Shown here one piece after another: positions 28,399-38,294 of a stretch of DNA of 64,000 bases (its first letter is position 1; every line of letters begins with the position of its first letter). The translations under genes were made by a program, and so were the position numbers. Where the stretch lies: contig NZ_VKDB01000011.1 of the NCBI RefSeq assembly GCF_007280555.1, forward strand, positions 1-64,000, in the 5' to 3' direction. Below the pieces are notes generated by a model. It was not told the DNA's origin. It was given only the letters and a program-made list of their open reading frames with translations, and did not search any database. This DNA is from Deinococcus detaillensis. GTDB taxonomy: Bacteria > Deinococcota > Deinococci > Deinococcales > Deinococcaceae.

Positions 28399-29430
28399 TT
28401 AACCTTCGCTGCTGCCCTTGTCGTTTTCGGGAATGCTCTGCAAGTCGCCGCGCCTGGCCGCCCGCTTGTCTTGCTCGGCGTTTTCGGCTTGCTCGTAGGC
28501 CCGAATAATTTTGCCCACCAAGGGGTGGCGCACCACGTCCACGTCTGTGAACTCGTGCCAGGCGATGCCCTCGATCTGGCTGAGGATGCGCTTGGAAATG
28601 GCCAGGCCGCTGGTGACGTGTCTGGGCAAATCGATCTGGGTCACGTCGCCGGTGACCACCACTTTGCTGCTGAAGCCCATGCGGGTCAGAAACATCTTCA
28701 TCTGCTCGCCGGTGGTGTTTTGGGCTTCGTCTAAAATCACAAAGGCGTCATTGAGCGTACGGCCCCGCATGAAGGCCAGTGGAGCCACTTCAATCACGCC
28801 GCTGGTCAAATACGCTTCGAACTTCTCTTGGTCGAGCATATCGTAGAGCGCGTCATAAAGTGGGCGCAAATAAGGATCAATTTTAGCCTGTAAATCACCC
28901 GGCAAGAAGCCCAGTTTCTCGCCTGCTTCGACGGCGGGGCGTGTCAAGATGATTCGCTTGACTTTCTTGGATTTCAGCGCATTGACGGCCATTGCCACCG
29001 CCAAATACGTCTTGCCAGTTCCGGCAGGACCAATTCCAAAGGTAATATCGCTGCTTTCGACTTTTTCGAGGTAAATCTTTTGGCCCGGCGTCTTGGGTTT
29101 GATGCCTCTGGGCAAAACGGGAGCGCTGCTGGTTTCGGCAGCGAGGCTGCGGCCCTCGCCGTTGAGATTGGCAATCCGGTCGACCGCTTCGGGCGTGACT
29201 TCGTGGCCGCCTCTGACCAGTTCCAGCGCGTCTTTGACCATTCGCTCTGCCGAGGCGACCTGCGCCGCGTCCTGACCGCTGATGGTGACGGTGTCGCCCC
29301 GCGCAGTCAGGCGTGCGGGTGTGCGCTCACGCATCCGGCGCAAATTGACGTCGCCCGTACCGAGCAAGTTGAGCGCTTCTTCCGGTGAGTTAAGGCGAAT
29401 TTGGGCAGTAATCAGCGTTTGTTCGTTCAA
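28399..29430 (-). CDS. PhoH-like ATPase
   Basis: 343 residues from TTG 29430, chosen because AGGAG lies 5 nt upstream; a TTG 30 nt further upstream lacks a site. N-terminal KH-like nucleic acid-binding region (GDTVTISGQDAAQVASAERMV), then the PhoH domain with Walker A GPAGTGKTYLA (about 130-140) and Walker B FVILDEAQN, and VVTGDVTQIDLP. PhoH proteins are predicted RNA-linked ATPases, commonly next to ybeY; ybeY is not adjacent here. Confidence 0.9.
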   Translation of the reverse strand: MNEQTLITAQIRLNSPEEALNLLGTGDVNLRRMRERTPARLTARGDTVTISGQDAAQVASAERMVKDALELVRGGHEVTPEAVDRIANLNGEGRSLAAETSSAPVLPRGIKPKTPGQKIYLEKVESSDITFGIGPAGTGKTYLAVAMAVNALKSKKVKRIILTRPAVEAGEKLGFLPGDLQAKIDPYLRPLYDALYDMLDQEKFEAYLTSGVIEVAPLAFMRGRTLNDAFVILDEAQNTTGEQMKMFLTRMGFSSKVVVTGDVTQIDLPRHVTSGLAISKRILSQIEGIAWHEFTDVDVVRHPLVGKIIRAYEQAENAEQDKRAARRGDLQSIPENDKGSSEG

Positions 29431-29801
29431 GGGAACTCCTGTGAGAGCTGAGGTGGGCAAAGCTGTGTTTCAGAAATAGAGAAGTCTCCACAAGGCAAAA
29501 TTCCCCCTCACACACGGCGGGGAGGAGGGAACAGGAAACCGTTTCTGATGTCTCTATTTTCAGGGCTCTGCTCTGCGCTAGCCGTGCGCTGGTCTACATT
29601 GTGTCTTTAGAGTCTTGGAGGCAAATCAGCGGGCGGTAAGCTGCTGGGGGAGCAGCCGCGAAGAGCGCTCCAGCAAGAGGCTCAGAGTGTTCAGGTCAGC
29701 CGTTCATCCCCCAATTCTGACAAGAAGGTAAACCCCAGCGAAAGCGCCAATTGGCTTAAGCCAGCGCCGCAAAGCCCACTGAGCCAGTAAACTGACCCCT
29801 A
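29431..29801. other. 371-bp intergenic region between divergent PhoH-like and aroE genes
   Basis: No gene seen. It contains the ribosome binding site for the PhoH-like gene and TAAACT 8 nt before aroE. CAGAAATAGAGA (29471-29482) and TCTCTATTTTCAG (29551-29563) are near-perfect inverted copies 68 nt apart, flanking a G/C-rich segment; function unknown. Confidence 0.5.
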
Positions 29802-30686
29802 ATGAACGACGCAGGCGAACGTAAAACACAAAGCAAAGCGCCGCAGCGGGCCTACCTGTTCGCTGATCCGGTGTCGCACACCTTGTCGCCGGCCATGCAC
29901 AACGCGGCCTTCGCGGCGTGCGGCCTGGTGGCCCACTACGCGGCGCGGCACGTCCGGCCCGCTGAGCTGGGCGCGGCTGTTGCCAGCTTGCGCCAAGTTG
30001 ACGTGCTGGGTGCAAACCTGACTTTGCCCCACAAAGAAGCGGTTTTGCCTTTCTTGGATTCGCTGAGCGCGGCGGCCCGCTCCATCGGAGCCGTCAACAC
30101 CATCATCAACCGGGGCGGCCAGCTTCACGGCGACAACACCGACGCGCCGGGATTTTTGGCGGCGCTGGCAGCCGCGCAGGCGGGCAACTCGGATACGGCC
30201 GCAGGCAGCGCGGTGGTGTTGGGTGCGGGCGGCGCGGCGCGGGCCGCCGTCTACGCGCTGCGCTCACAGGGCCGCCGAGTCTACGTCATCAACCGCACGC
30301 TCAGCAAAGCCCAGTCGCTGTGCGGCGATTTGGGCGGCGAGGCACGCGAGCGCCAAAACGTGCCCTGGGCCGAGGTCAACCTGATCGTCAACGCTTCGAG
30401 TGCGGGCCTCGGCAACCCGCAGGAGACGCCGCTGCCCGACTTTGAGTTCAGCAGTTTGCCGCCTTCGGCCCTGATTTACGACATGGTCTACAAGCCCGCT
30501 GAAACCCGCTTGTTGCGTAAAGCCAGAGCAGCCGGCCTGAGCACCGAAAACGGACTGGGAATGCTGGCGCAGCAAGCACGGCTGGCTTTCATGGCTTGGA
30601 CAAACTGCCAGCCTGCTATCGAAGTCTTTTTAGACGCGCTCTCTGAAAACCAGCCTCAGGCCCGCGTGGAGGATTCACCGCCTTGA
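29802..30686 (+). CDS. aroE: Shikimate dehydrogenase
   Basis: 294 residues. Reduces 3-dehydroshikimate with NADPH in the chorismate pathway. SHTLSPAMHNAAF (substrate-binding Ser residues), catalytic Lys in NLTLPHKEAV, Asp in HGDNTDAPGF, and the Rossmann loop VLGAGGAARA followed by VINRTLSKAQ (NADP-type Arg). TAAACT lies 8 nt before the ATG. Its TGA overlaps the TTG start of the sensor kinase. A second AroE-like gene is at 51203-52081. Confidence 0.95.
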   Translation: MNDAGERKTQSKAPQRAYLFADPVSHTLSPAMHNAAFAACGLVAHYAARHVRPAELGAAVASLRQVDVLGANLTLPHKEAVLPFLDSLSAAARSIGAVNTIINRGGQLHGDNTDAPGFLAALAAAQAGNSDTAAGSAVVLGAGGAARAAVYALRSQGRRVYVINRTLSKAQSLCGDLGGEARERQNVPWAEVNLIVNASSAGLGNPQETPLPDFEFSSLPPSALIYDMVYKPAETRLLRKARAAGLSTENGLGMLAQQARLAFMAWTNCQPAIEVFLDALSENQPQARVEDSPP

Positions 30687-33600
30687 GCACTTCCACTGAG
30701 CCCCGCTCTCCCAAACAGCGCTGGTCGCTGCGGATCACCCCGTTGGCGCTGCTGCTGACGGTGCTGCTCCTCTCTGCGTTTTTGGCGGCGCTGGTGGCCT
30801 ACTTCGTGGGCGATCAGCAGCGGGCCCGCTTTCAGCGCGAGGTGGCCACCTTCGATGCCAGCTTGATGCGGCGGCTCGACAGCTACGTCAACGTGATGGT
30901 GTCCACGCGGGCGCTGTGGAGTACTGGCGCGGACATCGACCGTGCCACCTTCGGGCGCTACGTCGAAGACCTTGATTTACCTCAGCGCCTTCCCGGCGCA
31001 CAGAGCATGGGGTTTGGCCGCTGGGTGCCGCCCGCGCTGCTGAGCACCTACACCCAAGATCAGCGCCGCAGCGTTCCAGATTTCAATGTTCATCCGCTGA
31101 GCCCCGGCACAGGCGGCGTGAAGATCCCGGTGACGTTTTCTGCGCCTTCCAGCACCATCAGAAGCGCCGTGTTAGGCTTTGACATGTACAGCGAAAGTGT
31201 GCGCCGCGCCGCCATCGACCAAGCCCGGCTGAGCAATCAACCCAGCGTCACCGCGCCGCTGCAACTCGTTAATGATCAGGGCCGCCCAGATCAACCTGCC
31301 GTGATTTTTTACTTGCCGGTGCAGCGCGGTGGGCTGCTCTACGGCTTCGTGTACGTGCCGGTTCGGATGAGCGATTTGCTGGGCAGTTTGGACTTGGAGC
31401 GGCGCGGCGCACCCAACCTCAACTTGGAATTGCAGATCAGTGACGGCTCAGCGCCGCTCTACGGCACTTTATCGCCGGGCGCGGTTTTTCAAGACACCTC
31501 GAAAATCGAAGTGGGCGGGCGTGTCTGGACGGTCAAGCACGCCGCGCCTGCCGACTTTGGGCGCGACTGGGCGGTGGCCGCGCCCTGGCTGGTGATGCTG
31601 GCCGGCACCTTGGTCGGCATCTTCTCTTACCTTTCGTTTCAAGCTCAGGTGCGTGCCCGCCTGCGGGCCGAGGAAGTCAGCCGCTCGCTGGCGCTGTCGC
31701 GCTCGAGTCTGGAGCGGGCGCGGGCCGAGTTCGAAGCGATCTTCAGGGCCATGCAGGACACCGCCGTGTTTACCGACACCAACAACTTGGTGCTGTACGC
31801 CAACGACGCGTTGGAGCGGCAGTTCGGCTACGCGCCCCACGAACTGCGCGGCCAGAGTATCGCTGCCCTCCACGCCGACGGGCGCATTGACCGCAGCCCG
31901 AGCTTGGAGCGCGTCACCACTGCTTACCGCCGCCGCAGTGGGCAGCTTTTTTACGGGGAAATGCAGCGCAGCGCCGTCAAAGGCGAGCGCGGCGAGGTGA
32001 TCGGGCACCTCGAAGTCATTCACGACATCACTGGGCGCATCGACGCCGAGCGTGCCCTCAAAGCCGGGGAGCGACGCTACCGGGGCGTGCTGGAAGCCGT
32101 GCCGTATCCGCTGTGGGTCACGGACGGCGGTGAGATCGGCAGCGGTGCGATTGACAGCGGAGAGAGTGGCAGCAGCGAGATCGGCAACACGGACACGGGC
32201 AACGGCGGCGCGGTGGAGTACCGCAACGCCAAGTACCAGCAGACGTTCGGTGAGGCCATGCTGCGCGACGTGCTGCACCCGCAAGACCGCCCGGCCCTCG
32301 AAGCGGCGTGGCAGGAATCGCTCAGCAGCGGGAAGCCGCTGCAACTCGAGTTGAGCCTTAACGTGCTCGGCGAATTTCGCTACTTCGTGATGGTGGGTGC
32401 GCCGATTTTGGACGCGGTCGGGCGGGTCAGCGAGTGGGTCTTTTCGGTCAGTGACATTCATGACCGCTTGCAAGCCGAGCGGCGAGCCGTTCACAACGAG
32501 GAGCGCTACCGGGGCGTGCTGGAAGGCATGCCGCAGATGGTCTGGCTGACCGACGAGGAAGGTCAGCCGACCTATTTTAACCGCCGCTGGTACGATTATG
32601 TGGGCCGTGAACGCGCCCAGAGCGGTTTTTTGGCGGCCCTGCACCCCGACGACCGCCACGAATTCAGCCGCCGCTGGATGCAGGCCCTTGAACGCCGCCA
32701 ACCGTTTGAATTCGAGCACCGTTTGCTCGGCGCGGGCGGTGTTTACCGGACGTTCATGACCCGCAGCGTGGCGATTCACGGCGCGGCGGGCCAACTGCCC
32801 GAATGGGTCGGCACCAGCACCGATATTGACGATCAGGTCTACGCCGAGTGGAGCTCTCGTTTGGTGGCGGCCATCAGCGGGCACCTGATCGGCGGCGAGG
32901 GCCAGACGCCCGACAGCGGTGTTCCTGGCTTGCGGGCGGCCCTGAGCTTGATGAACGAGCGCTTTACCTCAATGTCGGCGCTGTGGGTGCGCCGAAACGG
33001 TGGCCAACTGACCTCACCAATCAGTCAGGTGCGCGGCCACGTGCGTGAAGTGCGGCTGCTCTCTCACCCGGACGTAGTGCGCGGCGCGGAACAAGCGCTA
33101 CTGAGTGCCGACCCTATGATTGTTGAAGGAGAGGCGCTGCTGGAAAGCAACTTATCGGGCTTGCTGCTGCTGCCACTCGGCGGCAAGCGGGTGGGCCTGA
33201 CAAGTCTGGGCGGTGGCGACAGCCCGCTGCTGGCCTTCGGGTTCCGGCAAAATGTGCGTGACCGCGACCTTGAACTTGCCCAAGAACTCGCCAGCCGCCT
33301 GAGCGTGGCGTTCGAGAGCGCCCAACTCTCGCGGCGGGTGCGTGAAGCGCAAGAAGAACTGCGCGAACTCAACGTGTCGCTTGAGCAGCGCGTCAAGCAG
33401 CGCACCGCCGAGTTGGAAGAAGCCAACAGCGAATTAGAGGCTTTTAGCTACAGCGTTTCGCACGACCTGCGCACCCCGCTGCGCCACATCGTCGGGTTTG
33501 CCGACTTGTTGCAAAAAGACCCCGGCAGCACCGTCAGCGTGCGCGGCCAGCGCTACATGGGCATCATCGGCGACGCAGCTTCACGGATGGGCCAGCTCAT

Positions 33601-34147
33601 CGACGACCTCCTCGAATTTTCGCGGATGGGCCGTCAGGAAATGCGGCAGGGCGAGGTGGCGCTGAGCACCTTGGTGGCCGAGGTGATTGCCGAGTTGCGC
33701 CTGAGTTCGCCGGGCCGCGAGGCCACTTGGGACATTAGTGAGCTGCCGCAGGTGCGCGGCGACGCGTCTTTGCTGCGCCAAGTGCTGCTCAATTTGCTGG
33801 GCAACGCCGCCAAATATAGTGCTAAGTCCGAGTCGCCCACCATTACTATGCGGGCCAACCGAACCGGCAGCGAAACCGTGCTGGAAGTGCGAGACAACGG
33901 CGTGGGCTTCGATTCGCGCTACGCCGATAAGCTGTTCGGGGTCTTTCAGCGCCTGCACCGCGCCGACGAATTTGAGGGCAGCGGCATAGGACTGGCCAAC
34001 GTTCGGCGCATCGTGACCCGGCATGGTGGGCGCGTCTGGGCCGAGAGCGAGCTGGGAACCGGAGCGGTATTCTTCGTGGCCTTGCCGCACCTGACCGAGA
34101 ACGCCGCGCCCGCCGGAGCGGTAGCCGAAGAAGCACTGGGGGATTAA
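30683..34147 (+). CDS. CHASE-PAS sensor histidine kinase
   Basis: 1154 residues from TTG (TTGA overlap with aroE). TM1 about 17-45; extracytoplasmic CHASE domain about 65-260 (TRALWSTGADIDRATFGRYV); TM2 about 293-318; PAS1 about 340-465; PAS2 about 470-605, carrying a Gly/Ser/Asp-rich insert at about 483-509; PAS3 about 610-735; a GAF-like segment about 740-885; a coiled coil; HisKA with phospho-accepting H927 in SVSHDLRTPLRH; HATPase_c with NLLGNAAKYS, VRDNGVGFD and GSGIGLANVRRI. CHASE suggests sensing a small extracellular molecule. No response regulator is adjacent. Confidence 0.92.
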   Translation: MSTSTEPRSPKQRWSLRITPLALLLTVLLLSAFLAALVAYFVGDQQRARFQREVATFDASLMRRLDSYVNVMVSTRALWSTGADIDRATFGRYVEDLDLPQRLPGAQSMGFGRWVPPALLSTYTQDQRRSVPDFNVHPLSPGTGGVKIPVTFSAPSSTIRSAVLGFDMYSESVRRAAIDQARLSNQPSVTAPLQLVNDQGRPDQPAVIFYLPVQRGGLLYGFVYVPVRMSDLLGSLDLERRGAPNLNLELQISDGSAPLYGTLSPGAVFQDTSKIEVGGRVWTVKHAAPADFGRDWAVAAPWLVMLAGTLVGIFSYLSFQAQVRARLRAEEVSRSLALSRSSLERARAEFEAIFRAMQDTAVFTDTNNLVLYANDALERQFGYAPHELRGQSIAALHADGRIDRSPSLERVTTAYRRRSGQLFYGEMQRSAVKGERGEVIGHLEVIHDITGRIDAERALKAGERRYRGVLEAVPYPLWVTDGGEIGSGAIDSGESGSSEIGNTDTGNGGAVEYRNAKYQQTFGEAMLRDVLHPQDRPALEAAWQESLSSGKPLQLELSLNVLGEFRYFVMVGAPILDAVGRVSEWVFSVSDIHDRLQAERRAVHNEERYRGVLEGMPQMVWLTDEEGQPTYFNRRWYDYVGRERAQSGFLAALHPDDRHEFSRRWMQALERRQPFEFEHRLLGAGGVYRTFMTRSVAIHGAAGQLPEWVGTSTDIDDQVYAEWSSRLVAAISGHLIGGEGQTPDSGVPGLRAALSLMNERFTSMSALWVRRNGGQLTSPISQVRGHVREVRLLSHPDVVRGAEQALLSADPMIVEGEALLESNLSGLLLLPLGGKRVGLTSLGGGDSPLLAFGFRQNVRDRDLELAQELASRLSVAFESAQLSRRVREAQEELRELNVSLEQRVKQRTAELEEANSELEAFSYSVSHDLRTPLRHIVGFADLLQKDPGSTVSVRGQRYMGIIGDAASRMGQLIDDLLEFSRMGRQEMRQGEVALSTLVAEVIAELRLSSPGREATWDISELPQVRGDASLLRQVLLNLLGNAAKYSAKSESPTITMRANRTGSETVLEVRDNGVGFDSRYADKLFGVFQRLHRADEFEGSGIGLANVRRIVTRHGGRVWAESELGTGAVFFVALPHLTENAAPAGAVAEEALGD

Positions 34148-34218
34148 AGGTAAGGGGTTGTAAAGTCCGCGCTCAACAAAGCGTCTCTGGCGCACTTCAC
34201 GCTTGCTCGGTGAGTGGT

Positions 34219-35640
34219 TTACGGCTGCAAAAAGTGCTGGACTTCTTCCTGATTTCCGCTTCTGGCTTGGGCGGCGACCACCGCGTTGGAGTCCCGGCTG
34301 AGCCGCTCACGCCACTCGCCGGGCAGATTGGCGCGGGAAGCCACGTTCAGGCGCACGCCCGCATCCAAGTCGGCGGCCAGCAAAGCGAGTTGGTCGGCGC
34401 TCATCAGGGCGTGCAGCGCGGCGGCGCGGCGCACTCCAGCGTTCGCATCGGTGCAGAGCCGGGCCAGCACCGCTAAGCTCGACTGCGGACTAAGCGCGGT
34501 GGCGCGGCGCACTTCGGCATTGGCGTCCTTCGTCAGCCGCAGCAGCCGCGCTTCGCCCAGATCGGGCCGCACCGCCAGCACCGTCCTCACGGCGGCGTCT
34601 TCGTCGGTCATCAAGATGTCGATGGCCTGCTCGGGTAAGTTCATGGCGCTCGCCACATGCAGACGGATGTCTTGTTCGGGAGCGCGGGCCAGCAGCGCCA
34701 CCGCTTCGTCCGGTAAATCGTCGCGTTCCAAAAGGGCGCGGCGCACCGTTTCGGCTTCGTCCTGAGCGAGGCGCAGCAGCATGTCCGGACTCAGATTGGG
34801 CCGGCGGGCCAGCGCGGCGCGGACTTCGGGGCTGGGGTCTTGCTCGGCCCTGGAGAGCCACGCCTGCGGCACCGCCCACGCCTGCAAGCTGGCTTCCCGC
34901 ACCCCTTCAGTTTCGTGGGCCATCAGGGTTTGACGCACCTGGGGCGGCAAGTCGATGCGCCGCGCCAGCACCGAGAGCACGTCGGAATCGTCGTCGTCGG
35001 CCAGCAGCAGCATCAGCGGCAGCGGCAAGTCCAAACGGCGGGCCACGTGCGCCCTGACCATGCTGTGCGTGTCGCGCACGAGGCCGGCGAGGAGGCCTTC
35101 CGGCACATCGTCTCGCAGCGCCACCGCCTTCCTGACGTCATAGTCGTCGTCACTGGCGAGCTGACTCAGGAGTTCTGCGGGTAAATCTGCTCGGGCGGCG
35201 GCGGCCTCGCGCACCTGCCACAGCCCGCTTCCGGCCAGCATCCGAATCCGCCCTGCACTCAGCGACTTGCGGCGGGCCACCGCCAGCACCGCGCTGACGC
35301 TTTCGTGCCGCAGCGCCGCGTCAATCACCCAGTCCGGTGCGCCGGGCAAGCTGGCCAGCGCCGCCACGCCCACATCTGGAAACTCGGAGAGCAGGTGCGG
35401 GCGGGCCAGGCGCAACAAAGTCATGGCCGGATTGCTGAGCACTTCTTCGGGAAAGCGCTCGGAGAGCAGGCCCAAGGTGTGGGGCGGCGTATTGGGGTGG
35501 CGGGCCACCGCTGAGCGGACACGGACATCCGGGTGAACAGACAGCGTGCCGAGCAGTTCGGCAGTGGCGCGGGGCTGCTGCGCGGCGGTGAGCGCCTCGG
35601 TAGCGTCGGGCGCGGGGCGGGTGTGGGGTTCGGCGGTCAT
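34219..35640 (-). CDS. Leucine-rich repeat variant (LRV) protein
   Basis: 473 residues made almost wholly of a repeat of about 24 residues with the pattern VRxAxAxRxDLPxxLLxxLAxD (for example VRKAVALRDDVPEGLLAGLV and VRAALARRPNLSPDMLLRLA), at least 15 copies. This matches the LRV family, a right-handed superhelix of alternating alpha and 3-10 helices used for protein binding. The N-terminal Fe-S module of the founding LRV protein is absent. TAGAAT is 6 nt before the ATG, so probably leaderless. Partner unknown. Confidence 0.82.
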   Translation of the reverse strand: MTAEPHTRPAPDATEALTAAQQPRATAELLGTLSVHPDVRVRSAVARHPNTPPHTLGLLSERFPEEVLSNPAMTLLRLARPHLLSEFPDVGVAALASLPGAPDWVIDAALRHESVSAVLAVARRKSLSAGRIRMLAGSGLWQVREAAAARADLPAELLSQLASDDDYDVRKAVALRDDVPEGLLAGLVRDTHSMVRAHVARRLDLPLPLMLLLADDDDSDVLSVLARRIDLPPQVRQTLMAHETEGVREASLQAWAVPQAWLSRAEQDPSPEVRAALARRPNLSPDMLLRLAQDEAETVRRALLERDDLPDEAVALLARAPEQDIRLHVASAMNLPEQAIDILMTDEDAAVRTVLAVRPDLGEARLLRLTKDANAEVRRATALSPQSSLAVLARLCTDANAGVRRAAALHALMSADQLALLAADLDAGVRLNVASRANLPGEWRERLSRDSNAVVAAQARSGNQEEVQHFLQP

Positions 35641-35646
35641 GCAGGC

Positions 35647-35652
35647 ATTCTA
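35647..35652 (-). promoter_or_regulatory. -10 box of the LRV gene (leaderless type)
   Basis: TAGAAT, 6 nt before ATG 35640. Confidence 0.45.
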
Positions 35653-35763
35653 GAGGGTGGGGACAGGAGAACGGATTCCCGCTGCGGCGGGGTGTGGGAA
35701 GACCACCAGAGCCGGCACTGAAGCGCTCAAGGTTCGGGGCAAGGCGCTGGGATGCTTACCGGT

Positions 35764-37374
35764 TTACTTCGTTGCCGAGGTGTTGGCCGCCGCGTGACCG
35801 GTCGCCGCTGGGGTGGTATTGGCCAGCGTGCTGCCAGTCATCATCAAGCCGAGTTGCGTTTCGGTGGCCTGATCGGCCTGCACCTCACCGACCACCTGGC
35901 CCTCGTACATCACCAGAATGCGGTCGGCGAGGTTCATCACTTCACCCAAGTCGGCGCTGATCAGCAGCACGGCCAGCCCCTCGTCCCGCGCTTTGACGAT
36001 CTGGGCGTGAATAAACTCGATCGCCCCGATGTCCACGCCGCGCGTCGGCTGACTGGCGACCAGAATCTTGGGATTTTTTTTCATTTCGCGGGCCACAATG
36101 ATCTTCTGGGCGTTGCCGCCGGAATAGCGCCCGGCTTGCAGCGCAGTCGAGCGCGGGCGCACATCGTAGGCTTCACTCAGGTCGCGGGCATTTTTCTCGA
36201 TCACGTCCAGCTTGAGCAGCCCAAACGGTCCCACGAACGGAGCCTGATCCTGCTCACCCAAAATGAAGTTCTCGGCGGTGGTCATCTCCAGCACCAAGCC
36301 GCGCTCGTTGCGGTCTTCGGGGACGTGCGAGACGCCGGCTTGCCCCACCGCTTTGACGCCGTGCGCGGTTTTGCCGTCGTAGGTGATGCTGCCGCTCTGG
36401 GGCGTGATCAGGCCGGTGATGGCTTCCACCAACTGACTCTGCCCGTTGCCCTCCACGCCCGCGATGCCCACGATTTCGCCGCGCCGCACCGCGAACGAAA
36501 CGTGATCGACCACTTTTTTCTTGTGTTCGTTGATCACCACCACGTCTCTCACGTCCAGCGCCACCTCACCGGGCTGGGCCGGGTCCTTGTCGACTTTGAG
36601 GGTCACTTCGCGGCCCACCATCATGTTGGCCAGCGTTTCGGTGGTGGCTCCTTTGGTGGGAATGGTGCCGATCATCTTGCCGTCGCGGATTACCGAAATG
36701 GCGTCGGAGATGTGCAGCACCTCGTGGAGCTTGTGCGAAATGAACACCACGCTGTTGCCCGCCGCCGCGTACTGGCCCTTGAGAAACTCGAACAACTCGT
36801 CGGTTTCACTGGGGGTCAGCACCGCCGTCGGCTCGTCCAAGATCAAAATGCGTGCGCCCCGGTAGAGCGTTTTGAGAATCTCGACTTTTTGCTGCATCCC
36901 TACCGGCAGGTCTTCAATTTTAGCGTCGGGGTCGAGGCCGAAGTTAAACTGCTTGATCAGTTCGGCGACTTTTTTCCGTGCTCCAGCGTAGTCGATCGCG
37001 CCGCCCTTGGTGGGTTCACTGCCCAGAATCACGTTTTCGGTGACGGTCAGCGGCTCGACCAGCATAAAGTGCTGAAACACCATCCCGATGCCCAGTTTGA
37101 TGGCGTCGCTGGGGTCTTTCAAGTTGACCACCTGCCCGTCCACCACGATCTCGCCGGAGGTCGGCGGCTGTGCGCCGTAGACGATCTTGACCAGGGTGGA
37201 TTTGCCCGCGCCGTTTTCGCCGCACAGCGCGTGAACGCTGCCCCATTTGACTTCCATAGAAATGTTGTCGTTGGCCAGCACCAAAGGAAAGCGCTTGGTG
37301 ATGTTGCGCAGCTCAAGGGCGTAAGGCGAGTTGTGCTTGACGGGCGTCGTCACGCTGGGGGCGCTGAGGGTCAT
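35764..37374 (-). CDS. ABC transporter ATPase, nucleoside/simple-sugar type (two ABC domains)
   Basis: 536 residues with two fused ATPase domains. Domain 1: Walker [13 protein letters not shown], signature [12 protein letters not shown], Walker [16 protein letters not shown]. Domain 2 has a degenerate Walker A ([14 protein letters not shown]), [14 protein letters not shown], and [15 protein letters not shown], where the catalytic region is altered, as is usual for the YufO/BMP-linked nucleoside transporter family. Permease and BMP-type binding protein genes are not in the window. TAAACT lies 6 nt before the ATG. Confidence 0.9.
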   Translation of the reverse strand: MTLSAPSVTTPVKHNSPYALELRNITKRFPLVLANDNISMEVKWGSVHALCGENGAGKSTLVKIVYGAQPPTSGEIVVDGQVVNLKDPSDAIKLGIGMVFQHFMLVEPLTVTENVILGSEPTKGGAIDYAGARKKVAELIKQFNFGLDPDAKIEDLPVGMQQKVEILKTLYRGARILILDEPTAVLTPSETDELFEFLKGQYAAAGNSVVFISHKLHEVLHISDAISVIRDGKMIGTIPTKGATTETLANMMVGREVTLKVDKDPAQPGEVALDVRDVVVINEHKKKVVDHVSFAVRRGEIVGIAGVEGNGQSQLVEAITGLITPQSGSITYDGKTAHGVKAVGQAGVSHVPEDRNERGLVLEMTTAENFILGEQDQAPFVGPFGLLKLDVIEKNARDLSEAYDVRPRSTALQAGRYSGGNAQKIIVAREMKKNPKILVASQPTRGVDIGAIEFIHAQIVKARDEGLAVLLISADLGEVMNLADRILVMYEGQVVGEVQADQATETQLGLMMTGSTLANTTPAATGHAAANTSATK

Positions 37375-37380
37375 GGGTGC

Positions 37381-37386
37381 AGTTTA
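37381..37386 (-). promoter_or_regulatory. -10 box of the ABC ATPase gene (leaderless type)
   Basis: TAAACT, 6 nt before ATG 37374; the divergent PAP2 gene starts 60 bp away. Confidence 0.45.
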
Positions 37387-37445
37387 GCGCAGCCGGGAAA
37401 AGTGAACGCTCAGGCCCCGTCCCCGTCCTTTACCATGAGATTCCA

Positions 37446-38294
37446 ATGAATCTGGAATCCTTTTGGCTACTGATCACCGCCCTCGGCAACGACCTCATTT
37501 TTATCGCGGTGCTGGCGCTTTACGGCTGGCTGGTGCGGCCCAGTGGCATCCGCGCTTTGGGCGTCGCCTTCGCGCTGAGCTACCTCACCAACTCGCTGCT
37601 CAAATACGGCCTGAACTTGCCGCGCCCGTTTGCCAATGACCCCAGCGTGGCGAGCGCCGCCGCTCAGGCCACGGCGGGCGGCCCCGGCTTGCCCAGCGGT
37701 CACGCCCAGATGAGCGCGGCGCTGTGGGGCGGCGTCGCGGCGCAGCTTAGGCGGCCCTGGGTGTGGGCGGTGTGCCTGCTGCTGATCGTTTTGATTGCCG
37801 CCTCGCGCCTTGCCCTTCACGTTCACTATCCTTCGGACGTGCTGGTGGGCTTGCTGCTCGGCGCGATCTTTGCAGGGCTGGCGGGCGCGGGTTTGACAGG
37901 CCGTGGACTGTTTGCCCACACCCTCTGGTGGCCGCTGGCACTGCTGGTCGTCGCCTGCTTGCTGCCTTCCAGTTTGCCGGACGAGTACAGCCGGGGGCTG
38001 GGAATACTGGCCGGATTCTGGTTCGCTGCGCCGCGCTACTTGCCGTCCAGCAATTGGTTTGGCCGCATTGGGGTGGCGGTGATCGGCCTACTGACTGTGC
38101 TGGCCGTTTATTTGGCGCTCGGCGCGTTGGCTGGCCTGCTCCCCGCTGTGCTGGACGGCCCAGCGCGGGCCATTCGCTATTTCGCGTTGGTCTGGGTGGC
38201 GATTGGTGGCGTGCCTCAACTGCTCAAAATCTGGCTGCGGCCCGTTGAGGAGCAAAACAGCGCTTCCCAGTCACTCCCGCCGCTTGGTCAGTAA
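37446..38294 (+). CDS. PAP2-family membrane phosphatase
   Basis: 282 residues with about eight membrane helices. The three PAP2 motifs are present: KYGLNLPRPF (Lys/Arg), PSGHAQMS (His) and SRLALHVHYPSDV (Arg, His). Likely acts on a lipid phosphate such as undecaprenyl diphosphate or phosphatidate. ATG 37446 overlaps the TGA of a 4-codon ORF (37435-37449). The C-terminal 24 bp overlap the convergent small membrane protein gene. Confidence 0.87.
   Translation: MNLESFWLLITALGNDLIFIAVLALYGWLVRPSGIRALGVAFALSYLTNSLLKYGLNLPRPFANDPSVASAAAQATAGGPGLPSGHAQMSAALWGGVAAQLRRPWVWAVCLLLIVLIAASRLALHVHYPSDVLVGLLLGAIFAGLAGAGLTGRGLFAHTLWWPLALLVVACLLPSSLPDEYSRGLGILAGFWFAAPRYLPSSNWFGRIGVAVIGLLTVLAVYLALGALAGLLPAVLDGPARAIRYFALVWVAIGGVPQLLKIWLRPVEEQNSASQSLPPLGQ

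Noticed and set aside
31469..32884. 471-codon open frame on the minus strand within the sensor kinase gene
   Set aside because: The + strand has clear CHASE, PAS and kinase domains; the antisense frame has no features.
35752..37449. 565-codon open frame on the + strand opposite the ABC ATPase
   Set aside because: Fully antisense to a clear ABC ATPase with intact motifs; His-rich, low-complexity translation typical of shadow frames.
37435..37449. 4-codon mini-ORF overlapping the PAP2 start
   Set aside because: Resembles the coupled leader ORFs but the -10-like sequence does not lie upstream at the right distance, and four codons are likely by chance.
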